Shown: positions 52,565 to 63,982 of the stretch, in pieces
Layout of the letters: every line of letters begins with the position of its first letter
How positions within the stretch are numbered: the stretch's first letter is position 1
Origin: Nocardia sp. CC227C
GTDB taxonomy: Bacteria; Actinomycetota; Actinomycetes; Mycobacteriales; Mycobacteriaceae
Length of the DNA: 64,000 nt
Direction: 5' to 3'
Assembly (NCBI RefSeq): GCF_030767025.1
Contig: NZ_JASITE010000018.1
Span: forward strand, 79,760 to 143,759
Notes under the pieces: model-generated
What the model saw: the letters and a program-made list of their open reading frames with translations, nothing else
Told to the model about the DNA's origin: nothing
Databases searched by the model: none
Translations under genes and position numbers: made by a program

Positions 52565-53215
52565 TCACTCGCCGACCAGGATCTCCGGTGGTTCCGAGAT
52601 GCGGCGCGCCAGCAACGGGGCGAGCGCGCCGCCCGCGTTGAGGGCGAGGTGGAGCAGGGCCGGGGCGGCGGCGCTGCCGGTGCGGTGGCGGAGGTGGTCG
52701 AAGAACAGGCCCGCGGCGGCGGTGATGGCGATCGCGACCGGAATCGGGTCGCCCGCCGCACGTGCCGGGTAGATGTGCCAGAGCCCGAAAGTCGTTGCGC
52801 CGAGCCAGGTGCCGGCGGGACCGAAGGTGTCGTCCAACAGCGGCGTCAGTGTGCCGCGGAAGACGAGTTCCTCGCTGACGACGGTGCCCACGGGGATGTG
52901 CAGGCCCACCCATTCGGCATGCGATGTCTCCGGCACCCGCTCCGCGATCTCCCCCACCCGCTCGCGCAGTCCCGGAACGGCCAGCGTCACACCGTAACCC
53001 GCCAGGGTGAGTCCGGCGGCGGCGAGACCGACACGCCACCCGCGCGCCGAGAACCACTCCGGACGCCCCCGGAACAGCACGGCGTACCCACCCGCGAAGG
53101 CGAGGTTGGCGGCGGTGCGCCCGCGCATCCCCAGCTTCAGCGCGGGCAGCAACCGATTACTCCACAACAGCGGGATACCCACGGCCGCAGTGATTTTCAG
53201 CGGCACTCCACCCAT
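52565..53215 (-). CDS. CPBP-family intramembrane metalloprotease
   Basis: A 216-residue protein of six or more helices. The CPBP (Abi) motifs are SEELVFRGTLTP (EExxxR), FGLWHIYP and LHLALNAGG, which place Glu, Glu, Arg and His residues at the membrane active site. Some members mature peptides or give bacteriocin self-immunity. ATG at 53215 is 18 bases after the upstream hydrolase gene ends; GTG codons just upstream are alternatives. Confidence 0.83.
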   Translation of the reverse strand: MGGVPLKITAAVGIPLLWSNRLLPALKLGMRGRTAANLAFAGGYAVLFRGRPEWFSARGWRVGLAAAGLTLAGYGVTLAVPGLRERVGEIAERVPETSHAEWVGLHIPVGTVVSEELVFRGTLTPLLDDTFGPAGTWLGATTFGLWHIYPARAAGDPIPVAIAITAAAGLFFDHLRHRTGSAAAPALLHLALNAGGALAPLLARRISEPPEILVGE

Positions 53216-53232
53216 AACGCCCACCACAGCCC

Positions 53233-55008
53233 CTACTTGACCGTTCGTTCGTAGTCCTCGGCCAATTCGATCTGGGTGCGGATCTTCTCGCGCAATTCCG
53301 GATTCCAGTCCGGCGGTGCGGCAATGGCTTCCCAGCCGTCGAGGACCAGGGATCCGTAGCGGTGTCCGTGTCCGTCGCTCACGCCCTGAGCATTGGTGAG
53401 GTCGGCCGCCACCTGCCAGAAGGTGACGAAGGGCCACCACCGCATCTGCGAGGACACGTCGGAGCCGCGTGGTTCGGACAGCCAATCCGGTTGGGAGACG
53501 ATGAGATCGGTCGACCACCAGACGATGGGGTCGGAGGCGTGCATGAGGTAGGCGATGCGCGGACGCTGCCAATTCGTCGGCGGCCGGGCGAGGTCGGCCG
53601 CGTCGGCGGCGAATCGCACCACCAGACCGTCGGCGTAGATGGGCGCGACCTCGCGCGTCCCCGGGTCCCGGCGCGAAACGAACTGTTCCCACAGCCGATT
53701 CGAGTTGGGCGGCCCCACCCACAGCGCGCCGTCGACCTTGGAGCGCAGATCGGCCAGCCCGTCGAAGGCGGCCTCGGAGCCCTGCGAGCCCAGACTCTCC
53801 CCGTACACCAGCAGTTTCGGCCGCTCCTCCACCGGCCGCCGCGACCAGGCGGCGTACACGGCGTCGAACATCTTCTTCCCGGCGGCCGCCACTTTCTGCC
53901 GGTCCGCGAGGAAGGACAGCACGCTGGGCAGATACGAGTACTGCGAGGCGACGATCGCGGTGTCCCCGCCGTACATGTACTCGATGGCGGCGGCGGACAT
54001 GCCGTTCACCCAGCCGGTGCCGGTGGTGGTGACGATCACCAGCACCTCCCGGTCGAAGGCCCCGGTGCGCTCGAGTTCGGCGACCGCCAGCTCTTCCTGG
54101 GTGATGTCCTGCCCGGCGGATTCCAGCCCCACGTACACGCGGATGGGGGTTTTGGCGGGTTTGCCGGTGAGCGAGCTGATGAGCAGCGGGTCGGGCCCGT
54201 GCGAGACGAACCAGCGGCCTTCCGAGCCGAGGGTCTCCCACTCCGAGAGCGAGGCCGGGCTGCCCGAGCGCTCCGGCGTGATCGGCTGGACGGCGTACGG
54301 CGACATCTCGTCGTTGCGCACGCTGAACGCGGAGTTGGCGACCGCGAAGAACGCCTGGGTGGCTACGCCGTTGAAGAGCGTCACGATCAGCACGACGAGC
54401 AGCAGCGTCCCGGCGGCGGGTGCCAGGTGCGGCGGCACCCGCACCCAGCGGCTGAGCTGGCGGCCGAAGAAGCGCACCACCTCGCGCAGCGTCCGGTACG
54501 CCGCCACCACCAGCACGCCGACCAGCAGGCTGAGTCCGCCGGTGCGCAGGTACGCCTCGGTGGTGGTGCCGTCCATGCCCATGAGGGAGAAGGTCTCGCG
54601 CTGCCAGTCCGCCGACAGCACCAGCATGTAGGCGGCGACCAGCGCGCAAGTGAGCACCACGGCGGTCTTCACGGCGTCGCGCACCCACATGGGCGGGCTG
54701 CTGATCTTGATCTTGGGCCGCACCCAGCGCCGGAAGATCCACTCCAGTACGCAGCCGACGCCGTAGCCGAGCGCCGCGTTCACCCCGGAGATGAGGCCCT
54801 GGAACAGCCAGTCGCGCGGCAGCAGCGAGGGGGTGACGGACCAGGCGAAGAAGACGGTGGCGACCACCAGCCCGACGTGATTGAGGTCGATGATCTCCTC
54901 GATCTTGCGCCAGGCGGGGGCGGCTCGGCGCACCCATGCCGACACGGGCCGAACCGCGACGGCGCCACCGGTGCGCAGCCGCGTCAGAGCGTCGGTCGTG
55001 TCGAGCAC
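53233..55008 (-). CDS. Membrane-anchored alpha/beta hydrolase (Abhydrolase_9 type)
   Basis: A 591-residue protein. Four or more helices in the first 235 residues are followed by an external hydrolase domain with the nucleophile elbow GESLGSQG and TTGTGWVNGM upstream. DUF-type alpha/beta hydrolases of this build occur in mycolic-acid bacteria; lipid esterase activity is plausible. Starts MLDTTDALTRLRTGG. Operonic with the CPBP gene. Confidence 0.8.
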   Translation of the reverse strand: MLDTTDALTRLRTGGAVAVRPVSAWVRRAAPAWRKIEEIIDLNHVGLVVATVFFAWSVTPSLLPRDWLFQGLISGVNAALGYGVGCVLEWIFRRWVRPKIKISSPPMWVRDAVKTAVVLTCALVAAYMLVLSADWQRETFSLMGMDGTTTEAYLRTGGLSLLVGVLVVAAYRTLREVVRFFGRQLSRWVRVPPHLAPAAGTLLLVVLIVTLFNGVATQAFFAVANSAFSVRNDEMSPYAVQPITPERSGSPASLSEWETLGSEGRWFVSHGPDPLLISSLTGKPAKTPIRVYVGLESAGQDITQEELAVAELERTGAFDREVLVIVTTTGTGWVNGMSAAAIEYMYGGDTAIVASQYSYLPSVLSFLADRQKVAAAGKKMFDAVYAAWSRRPVEERPKLLVYGESLGSQGSEAAFDGLADLRSKVDGALWVGPPNSNRLWEQFVSRRDPGTREVAPIYADGLVVRFAADAADLARPPTNWQRPRIAYLMHASDPIVWWSTDLIVSQPDWLSEPRGSDVSSQMRWWPFVTFWQVAADLTNAQGVSDGHGHRYGSLVLDGWEAIAAPPDWNPELREKIRTQIELAEDYERTVK

Positions 55009-55153
55009 CCGTCAAGTATGGCGGTAGGCTGTCCGAATCAGGGGATTCGGTGTCGTGACGTCGCTCAATGGTGACGCGGCAGGGCATCTACCCGGGCGGC
55101 TCGAGTAGAACCACGCGGGTCCGCGGACGCCGGAGCCGACAGACTTCTCGGGT

Positions 55154-55444
55154 ATGAGCAATACGCCCAACGCACAGAGCAAGAGCACCACGGCCTTTCT
55201 CGCCCAGGCCGCTATCGCGTTCGGAATCTCCTTCTCCGCCAGCATTATCGGCATCCTCTATCTGCCGCTGGACATCTGGCAGCGCGGGTTCCTGGTGATG
55301 TCGCTGTTGTTTCTGGTCAGCAGCTCCTTCACTCTCGCGAAGGTGGTTCGAGATCAGCACGAGGCGTCGCGGGTGCACAGCCGCATCGACGAGGCCCGGC
55401 TGGAAAAGCTGATGGCCGAGCACGATCCGTTCAAGGTGATGTGA
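55154..55444 (+). CDS. YiaA/YiaB two-helix membrane protein
   Basis: A 96-residue protein. Two hydrophobic helices (FLAQAAIAFGISFSASIIGI; GFLVMSLLFLVSSSFTLAKV) with the family's short loop PLDIWQRG, then a charged tail. Function unknown. Convergent with purL across a strong terminator. Confidence 0.85.
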   Translation: MSNTPNAQSKSTTAFLAQAAIAFGISFSASIIGILYLPLDIWQRGFLVMSLLFLVSSSFTLAKVVRDQHEASRVHSRIDEARLEKLMAEHDPFKVM

Positions 55445-55447
55445 CAG

Positions 55448-55481
55448 CGCCCCGCCCGGAACGAGGGGTCCGGGCGGGGCG
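55448..55481. terminator. Terminator between YiaA/B and purL
   Basis: A 13-base perfect stem (CGCCCCGCCCGGA), 8-base loop, then TTTC. It serves the rightward gene and probably purL as well. Confidence 0.85.
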
Positions 55482-55486
55482 TTTCG

Positions 55487-55543
55487 CTGTCAGTGTTCGA
55501 CGGCTCCGCCGAGCTGTCAGTGTTCGACGGCTCCGCCGAGCTG

Positions 55544-55567
<24 letters not shown>
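55487..55567. repeat. 27-bp repeat, three copies, over the purL stop
   Basis: The unit CTGTCAGTGTTCGACGGCTC then CGCCGAG occurs at 55487, 55514 and 55541 with one difference at the last base. The third copy contains the true end of purL (codons for Val-Glu-His and the TGA), so the gene's 3' end has been duplicated twice downstream of its stop. Confidence 0.95.
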
Positions 55568-57841
<2,274 letters not shown>

Positions 57842-58165
57842 GGGAATACCAGAGTCCTTTCGGCCGGAACGAGACAGCGACCGGCAAGCTGGATACGGCG
57901 GGATTCGCCTCGAAGTCTAATGCCCGGCAAACCCTGCCCAACCTGCCGGGTTGGCTACGGCCGCGCCCCGACGCACCCGGTGTGGCGAAGCTCTCCCCGC
58001 CGCACTCCCGAGCCGCCAGCGCATCGACTGATCGAGCGAGAATCGTGATTTGCCGGGACGCCCGAATTCGGGTCGGCTCGCCATCGCGGGCACACATGCG
58101 AAACGGGCGGCGGCTCTCAGCCGTGCGCCGACTACGCGGGGAGGCGGTGCAGCTAGTCTGTCCCG

Positions 58166-59506
58166 GTGAACGATCGATCCGGGGTCGCGGATCCGACCGA
58201 GAAGCCTGCGACGACGCATGGAGGACCCGCGAGATTGTCTCGCCGTCAGGTCCGGCTGCTGCTCATCGCGCTCGCACTGTTCGTGGTGTCGGCGCTCATC
58301 AGTCACTTCGGGAAGATCTGGCACGGCTACATCGATCTCCAGGTGTATCGCAACGGCCCCCGGGTGTGGATGGACGGCGGGGAGCTGTACGGCCCCATGC
58401 CGGAGGTGTTCGGTATCGGCCTGCCGTTCACCTATCCCCCGCTGGCCGCGCTGTTCTTCGCACCGCTGGCGCTGATGCCGCTGTCGGTGGCGGAGGTGCT
58501 GGTGCTGGCGACCTCGATCACCGCGTTGGGCGTGACGCTGTGGATCGTGCTGGAACGGGTGCGCCCGGCCATGGATCGTCCGACGCGGCTGGCGCTCGTC
58601 ATCGGCGCGGTGGCGATCCTGCAATGGCTGGAGCCAATCCGCCAGACCTACAGCTTCGGCCAGATCAACCTGGTGCTGATGGCCGCCATCACCCTGGACT
58701 GCCTGGTGCGCAAGCCTTTCTGGCCGCGCGGCATGCTGATCGGCATCGCGGTGTCGGTGAAGCTCACCCCCGCCGCCTATCTGCTGTTCTTCCTGCTATG
58801 CCTGGACTTCCCTCCGCGCGGCGGCTGGCCCGACGCCGCGGGCTGGCGGCGCTACCTGCCGCGCGGCGACTGGAAATCGCCCGTCACCCTGGTGGTTTCG
58901 ACCATTACCGCGGTGAGCCTGATGTTCGTCTTCTTCTGGCACGAGTCGGTGCAGTACTGGTTCCACACCCTGTCCGACACCGGCCGCATCGGTCCCCCGC
59001 ATTTCGCGGGCAACCAATCGCTGAAGGGTTTCGCCTTCCGTCTGGGCGTCTCCGACTCGATCGCCACCGTCATCTGGCTCACGCTCTCCGTGATCGCGGT
59101 GGCCCTGGCCGCCATCTGGATGAAACGCCTCATCGACGCGGGCCACCCGGTCACCGCCCTGATGGTGAATGCCGGTGCGGTCCTGCTGGTTTCCCCGGTC
59201 TCCTGGTCCCACCACTGGGTCTGGATCGCCCCCACCCTGGTGATCGCCATCGACGCCATCCTCCGCGGCCGCCGCAACCCCTGGTTCGTCGGCACGGTCG
59301 CCCTGGCGACGGTCCTGTTCGCCATCGGCCCCCAGTGGGTGCTGCCGCACGACCGCGACCGCGAACTCGCCTGGTCCTGGTGGGAGCAGATCATCGGCAG
59401 CAGCTACGTGCTGCTCACCTTCGCGATCTTCGTGGTCGCGGTGATCACCTACCACCCGGAGCGGGTGCATCAGGCAAGCGAAGACCACGCCGCTCCCCAG
59501 GGCTGA
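58166..59506 (+). CDS. GT87-family mannosyltransferase (DUF2029)
   Basis: A 446-residue, 10-or-more-helix polyprenyl-phosphate-mannose-dependent transferase (GT-C fold). The first external loop has YIDLQVYRNGPRVWMDGGEL with the conserved catalytic Asp, and FTYPPLAAL and QINLVLM follow. The family includes PimE and MptA/C-like enzymes for PIM, lipomannan and lipoarabinomannan. GTG at 58166 follows TAGTCT by six bases, so the message is probably leaderless. Confidence 0.83.
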   Translation: MNDRSGVADPTEKPATTHGGPARLSRRQVRLLLIALALFVVSALISHFGKIWHGYIDLQVYRNGPRVWMDGGELYGPMPEVFGIGLPFTYPPLAALFFAPLALMPLSVAEVLVLATSITALGVTLWIVLERVRPAMDRPTRLALVIGAVAILQWLEPIRQTYSFGQINLVLMAAITLDCLVRKPFWPRGMLIGIAVSVKLTPAAYLLFFLLCLDFPPRGGWPDAAGWRRYLPRGDWKSPVTLVVSTITAVSLMFVFFWHESVQYWFHTLSDTGRIGPPHFAGNQSLKGFAFRLGVSDSIATVIWLTLSVIAVALAAIWMKRLIDAGHPVTALMVNAGAVLLVSPVSWSHHWVWIAPTLVIAIDAILRGRRNPWFVGTVALATVLFAIGPQWVLPHDRDRELAWSWWEQIIGSSYVLLTFAIFVVAVITYHPERVHQASEDHAAPQG

Positions 59507-59583
59507 TGGCATTCTCGTGCGCTATCGCGGACAGGTGCGCGGAAACCCGCACCGAAGGCCGGGAAGTGCACGAAAGGCAGGTA

Positions 59584-59610
59584 CGGCACAGTCCCGCACC
59601 GACTGTGCCG
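59584..59610. terminator. Terminator between GT87 and the toxin operon
   Basis: CGGCACAGTC pairs with GACTGTGCCG across 7 bases, between two convergent units. Confidence 0.75.
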
Positions 59611-59625
59611 CAGCACTTCTGCGTA

Positions 59626-60057
59626 TCAAGTAGGCAACCAGGTCGGCCACCACGGCGCGACATTATCCGGAGGGCACACAGGTGCCGGGTAGTCGCCGCC
59701 CGGGTTGTGCCACCACGCCATCAAGACCCATATCAGCCCGAGCGCACCCAGAATCCCGGGGACGAGCGCGGCCCACGATCTAGCTGCGACAGACCATCCC
59801 CGTATCCGCGAGAAGAACACCATCACCACGCACCACCACCAAACACCCGCCGCAACAGTGAGAACAGGGAGGTAGAAGATCAGGAGCGCAACCGAATTGG
59901 CGGATCTGGTGCCGACATCGCATGTTGCCCATGACGATCCAAGCAGTACGACACCCACCAATCCGGTAACCAAGCCCGCAACTGGAGCGACCAGAGCTAC
60001 CAGGTACGGGACGAGATGGTCCTGAATCCTGATGTCTCTGCCGACATTGTTCGTCAC
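59626..60057 (-). CDS. Four-helix membrane protein, candidate immunity protein
   Basis: A 143-residue protein with four hydrophobic segments (VPYLVALVAPVAGLVTGLVG; NSVALLIFYLPVLTV; VVMVFFS region; ALVPGILGALGLIWVLM) and a Trp/Pro-rich tail. ATG at 60057 overlaps the toxin stop by 4 bases. A small gene coupled directly 3' of a polymorphic toxin is the standard place for its immunity gene; here that role is inferred from position only. Confidence 0.6.
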   Translation of the reverse strand: MTNNVGRDIRIQDHLVPYLVALVAPVAGLVTGLVGVVLLGSSWATCDVGTRSANSVALLIFYLPVLTVAAGVWWWCVVMVFFSRIRGWSVAARSWAALVPGILGALGLIWVLMAWWHNPGGDYPAPVCPPDNVAPWWPTWLPT

Positions 60058-61688
60058 TTGGTGGATCGTATCTGTGTCAGGTCACCGCCCGCCAGCTGAG
60101 CTTCCTCCATTTGCCGCATAGCGTCTATGATCCCGTCGTGAAGTTGCTCCTCGGTGAGGTCCGCACCATACTTGTCCCACAACTCGACACCGATCTGCAT
60201 CGTGATCTGGTCGCCCAAGTCATCGGTTCCCGTCAGGGCGGGAATGTTCAGGGAGGCCCCCTGTATTAGGGTTTCCGACGAGAAGCCTGCCGCTCTGCCA
60301 ACATAACCATAATGAATGTTCGAGTAGATGTCGTAGTAGACGGCTATCTGCCGATCTGGATCTTTGAAGTAGTAATCGTTCTCCACGGACAGGTCGAACA
60401 TATTCGCAATTTTCGGCTTATGATCCCATTTCGAATTGGGCGCTACATAGGCACCCCAAAGAACGAGCGCTTTCATTTCATCAGTAATTTGCTCTTTGTT
60501 CTGCTCGATAAATCTCTTGTACCAATCATCCTCGCTTCCAAGGATATCTATCACTCGCTCATACCAGGCCGGATCCCGCAGGAGATCATTGATATATCTC
60601 ACGACGGGAGCGGTTATGTTTGTTTTCATCTCGCCGAATATGTAGGATTCCGCATCGACGAACCTTTGTTCACTCGGATTATCGTAGAAGACCTTCCCAT
60701 CCGGTGCGATGCGCCGGTAGGACAGCAGGTGTCCATTGGCGTCGAGAACTTGCACATGAAGCCAAGGACGCTCAGTGTGGTTGTCATCCCACATGGGGAT
60801 GTAGACGGTCGTGGTACCGTCCTTACTGGTCTGGGACCATGGCTGCGGGCGGATTATTATGCCGGGCTGGATCGGGCTCGGATCGAGCCGCCGAGGGGCA
60901 GGATTGGTCGATACTCCAGGTTGTCGCGTGCCTTGCCCAGATGGGGTGGTGTCGAGACCAGAACGATCGCGCTGTCCGCTTTCAGGACCGGTGGACACAC
61001 CAGGCTGCCTCGGCCCGGCTTTCGTTGGTATCGGCGCAGGATTCCTTGACACCCCTGGTTGTTGTGTCCCGTTCCCATTCTGGATACCAGCGTCAGATTG
61101 ATCATTTGGCGGATTCGGATCGGTCGCGACACCTGGTTGCACAGGCCCTGATTGAGGGTAGAGAGGCGATGGGTTCGTGGAGATCCCCGGCTGCCGCGTC
61201 CCACGTCCGCGCTGGTCGGATTCTGTGTCGGTCCCTTGGGGCCGCTCGAATGTCACGCCTGGCTGCACCGGGGATGCTGAGCGTGGCTGCGGCGGACCGG
61301 TAGTTGGGGGCGTGGGAGCCAGCGCGGGCGCTGCGGGAGTCGTAGAAGGTGGGACGTCCGGATCGGAGTCGCGCGGCGGCGGGTTGGCGATGGAGGGATC
61401 GCTGATCGGCGAGGCGTTCGAGATCCCATACGGTTCGTGCCGATTTCGGAGCGGAACGGTCAAGGGGTCGCTATCGGCGGGCAGCGTCACCGTGGTCGAC
61501 TTCACCTTGAAGGAACGCGCCGATTCGGTCATTTCTTGCACAGCATGGATCCGCTCAAGTTTGCGGGCAGCGCTGGCAGGGGTCATGCCCGTAAACGTGT
61601 AGGTGCGACCACGTTTCCCGACCGAGGCTGACGAATGCCCTTGATTCTCAGCAGGGCTGAAACGCAGCTGTTCCCACCACACACTCAA
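60054..61688 (-). CDS. Polymorphic toxin with type-44 C-terminal domain; 5' end uncertain
   Basis: About 544 residues in the open frame. Residues 1-90 are a soluble domain, 90-300 a Pro/Ser/Thr-rich linker with six or so QPGVSTNP-like repeats, and the C-terminal 230 residues match the Ntox44 domain (AVYYDIYSNIHYGYVGRAAG). Such toxins are effectors in contact-dependent competition, often exported by type VII secretion. The only in-frame starts are TTG (61688) and GTG (61682), both with poor binding sites, and the frame extends upstream to a TAA. A well-placed GTG (61741, with AAGGAG six bases upstream) lies in another frame, so a one-base shift has probably broken or shortened the gene. The C-terminal coding region is AT-richer than its neighbours. 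Confidence 0.7.
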   Translation of the reverse strand: MSVWWEQLRFSPAENQGHSSASVGKRGRTYTFTGMTPASAARKLERIHAVQEMTESARSFKVKSTTVTLPADSDPLTVPLRNRHEPYGISNASPISDPSIANPPPRDSDPDVPPSTTPAAPALAPTPPTTGPPQPRSASPVQPGVTFERPQGTDTESDQRGRGTRQPGISTNPSPLYPQSGPVQPGVATDPNPPNDQSDAGIQNGNGTQQPGVSRNPAPIPTKAGPRQPGVSTGPESGQRDRSGLDTTPSGQGTRQPGVSTNPAPRRLDPSPIQPGIIIRPQPWSQTSKDGTTTVYIPMWDDNHTERPWLHVQVLDANGHLLSYRRIAPDGKVFYDNPSEQRFVDAESYIFGEMKTNITAPVVRYINDLLRDPAWYERVIDILGSEDDWYKRFIEQNKEQITDEMKALVLWGAYVAPNSKWDHKPKIANMFDLSVENDYYFKDPDRQIAVYYDIYSNIHYGYVGRAAGFSSETLIQGASLNIPALTGTDDLGDQITMQIGVELWDKYGADLTEEQLHDGIIDAMRQMEEAQLAGGDLTQIRSTK

Positions 61689-61740
61689 TCCGGATAACCA
61701 CTCTTTGAAACTCGGATCGATAAACTGTCGCGTTCTGGCA

Positions 61741-61753
61741 CGGCAGTCTCCTT
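61741..61753 (-). promoter_or_regulatory. Orphan ribosome-binding site and start before the toxin gene
   Basis: AAGGAG (61748-61753) followed after six bases by GTG (61739-61741) is the best start signal in the area. Its frame gives MPERDSLSIR and stops after 18 codons. Shifting by one base within the first few codons joins it to FIDPSFKEWLSGL and the toxin frame. Confidence 0.5.
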
Positions 61754-61993
61754 CGAAGCATTATTGAACCGGAACATATACATCGGCGGGCCACTGAAGC
61801 TCTATCGAGATAAATCGCAGGTAGGAGGTATCTACGACATGTCCCAATCGCTCGAAACTGATCGCCAGCACAGACGAGATCCGGACACGAGCGACGTCGC
61901 TCATCGTCCGAGAAGCACGTTGTCAACCATCCGATCGGCAGCCATGTCAAAGCAGCAGGTAGGGGGAATTTAGTTCAGATGATTGAGTCCGGC

Positions 61994-62416
61994 TCAGCGT
62001 CGATACCGTCGGGCCGCCGAGGAGGTTGAGTACGCCCCACCCGACAGCACTCTCGACTCCCGCCTCTCCTCCTCGGTAACCGGCCAGCGGTCCTCGCCGA
62101 CCTGCCACACACCATCGGCACGATGCAGAAACGCGATCGGCCCGCAGACACGCCCGGCCGCGGGCTTCCCACCGCAGCGGCGTAACCCCAACTTGGAGAC
62201 GGCGTCCCGAGTCGGCAACGGCGTGGTCGTGGTGGTGGTCGGTTTGCCCGGGTCGTGGCAGACGTAGGGCACGGGTGGTGGGGGTGGGATCCCGGTTTGC
62301 CGGGATTGCTTGCCCGCCAGGTGGACCCCCGTGCGGCGTTGTAAGGCCACAGTCTCCCGTGTGCAGCGCTCAGCGCGGGTTTCACCGGCCGCCGATCCGG
62401 GAATGAGCGCGATCAC
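61994..62416 (-). CDS. Hypothetical protein
   Basis: A 140-residue frame from GTG at 62416 with no good ribosome-binding site. The central part is Pro/Thr-rich (PPPPPVPYVCHDPGKP, TTTTTTPLPT) and the C-terminal part looks folded (FLHRADGVWQVGEDRWPVTE). Four Cys are present. It lies in line with the two genes upstream and ahead of the toxin gene. Not recognised. The gap 61742-61993 holds no other gene I can support. Confidence 0.45.
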   Translation of the reverse strand: MIALIPGSAAGETRAERCTRETVALQRRTGVHLAGKQSRQTGIPPPPPVPYVCHDPGKPTTTTTTPLPTRDAVSKLGLRRCGGKPAAGRVCGPIAFLHRADGVWQVGEDRWPVTEEERRESRVLSGGAYSTSSAARRYRR

Positions 62417-62491
62417 GGGGCGGAAGTTGGGACAGGCTCGCCAGACCGGCGGGCCTGTCCCCTACTTGGGTGTTCTTGACTACTCGGCCAA

Positions 62492-62905
62492 CTATTGTCG
62501 CATCCGCTGCCGGAACTCGCTGGCATACGGTCCGTCACCGACAATCTCGTGCGTGACCCGCACCGGGGCATCGCGCAGCTTGTGACGCGAGCCAGGGACC
62601 ATGCTCAAAACCAGTTCCCGTAACTGGTCGTAGGTCAAGGCGGCCTGCCCGGCTGCCCGCTTCGCCTCGAAGCACTGCGGGTCGGATAGATCGAGTTCGA
62701 ACCCAGGCCGAGGCCACGCCGCATCCAGATCAGACCAACCAGAGGCATCCCAGGTGAGCACAGCAGCCGTGATATCACCTATGTCGATGTGGTCGCGGTC
62801 ATGCTCGGTCGCGATCGCAGCGGCCTTGTGCAACATCATCAATACTGAGGGACTGACACCTTCGATGCTGATCGAGCATTCCATGCGTTCAGGCTCTGTC
62901 GTCAT
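62492..62905 (-). CDS. Hypothetical 137-residue protein
   Basis: ATG at 62905 overlaps the stop of the upstream secreted protein gene by 4 bases; a frame extension to 63283 would run through that gene and is rejected. The sequence begins MTTEPERMECSISIEGVSPS, has a helical His/Asp-rich part (AIATEHDRDHIDIGDITAAV) and ends FRQRMRQ. Not recognised. Confidence 0.6.
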   Translation of the reverse strand: MTTEPERMECSISIEGVSPSVLMMLHKAAAIATEHDRDHIDIGDITAAVLTWDASGWSDLDAAWPRPGFELDLSDPQCFEAKRAAGQAALTYDQLRELVLSMVPGSRHKLRDAPVRVTHEIVGDGPYASEFRQRMRQ

Positions 62906-63192
62906 GGCCGATACCGTACGACTTCCAAACCGACGCAGGTCACCGCGTGCGGTGCGCCAGCAATCCACATGACGTGCGGTCCGAACACTTCCAGACCGTT
63001 CATGATGCCTTTGCTGATACATCGGCAGGTGGCTTTGGACGAATCGACGGGGTCGATGAGGGCTTCCACGAACCCGTTTGAGTCGCTGACACAATCGGCG
63101 GGCGAGATGGCTGACGCCGTGCCGGTGGTGAACAGTAGAGCCGCGGTGGTAGCGGTCGCGATGGACAGAACGCGGAAAGCTAACCTGCGCAT
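62902..63192 (-). CDS. Small secreted protein
   Basis: A 96-residue protein with a Sec signal (MRRLAFRVLSIATATTAALL, then GTASA cleavage). The mature part is about 68 residues with four Cys (ADCVSD, TCRCISKG, TCVG) likely forming two disulfides. GAGGAAA lies seven bases before ATG at 63192. First gene of a small leftward operon. Function unknown. Confidence 0.65.
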   Translation of the reverse strand: MRRLAFRVLSIATATTAALLFTTGTASAISPADCVSDSNGFVEALIDPVDSSKATCRCISKGIMNGLEVFGPHVMWIAGAPHAVTCVGLEVVRYRP

Positions 63193-63982
63193 GGATTTTC
63201 CTCGCTATCGGTGGGGCCACAGCCATGCGGCGAAGGTCACGGCGGCTGGTATCGCGATGACTATCACTAGACCGATGAGCCAAGACGACCTAGCTCGAGA
63301 GCTGCGCAACGCGGGATGCTCGAGCGCGACCAAACGACTTGTCCAACGCTGGGAATCCGGCACCACCCGCACACCCCGCCCCAGTCATGCCAGCGCCCTG
63401 GAGAAGGTTCTAGGGCTGCCCATCGAGACGCTGGGGTTCGACATGATGTCGCGAGTGCGCGACGACGGATACGGAGGTCACGACGTGGAACCATCGAACA
63501 ACGGCGCGGCCGACGAACAGCGGCCCCAGCCTAGAGCCCGACCGAACCCCGGCAACTATTCCGGTATCTGGCTCAGTCACTACCAGTACTACAGCTCCGG
63601 GCGTGAAAAAACCTTCAGCACAGGACATTACGTGGTCGCACTTCAGCACGGTAGCAGCCTGTCCGTGCGGTCGTTGCCCGGGTCTGCGCCGTCCACGATG
63701 AGCATGGATCTCACACTTGACGGCAGCGTGGCTACCGGTACGTGGACAGAGGACACCAACCCGAACGGCTACTACCGAGGCACCCGCTATCACGGTGCGA
63801 TTCAGTTGCTGATCGAACCGACCGGGGCGCGGTTGTAGGGCAAGTGGATCGGGTTCGGGAAGAACTTCGACATCAACTCCGGCCCGTGGGAACTGGTGCT
63901 CATGGACCCGTCCACAAGCAAGGCGACGATGGAGGACTACAACCGGCCGCCGGACTTCGGCCAGGTACCGACGATGGAGTGA
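63191..63982 (+). pseudogene. HTH regulator-like gene interrupted by an amber codon
   Basis: The frame runs from ATG at 63191 (alternatives 63257 and 63278) and starts MDFPRYRWGHSHAAKV with an XRE-like HTH (SQDDLARELRNAG, LVQRWESGTTRTPRPSHASA, VLGLPIETLGF). A second domain (GNYSGIWLSHYQYYSSGREK) follows. TAG at 63836-63838 interrupts it. The same frame continues for 47 more sensible codons (GKWIGFGKNFDINSGPWELV) to TGA at 63982. The downstream part looks like the natural C-terminus, so this is probably a nonsense mutation that removes the last fifth. The truncated protein might still bind DNA. Confidence 0.65.

Noticed and set aside
52565..55087. Leftward open frame of 840 codons
   Set aside because: Only its last 217 codons are real (CPBP protease); the rest overlaps the membrane hydrolase in another frame.
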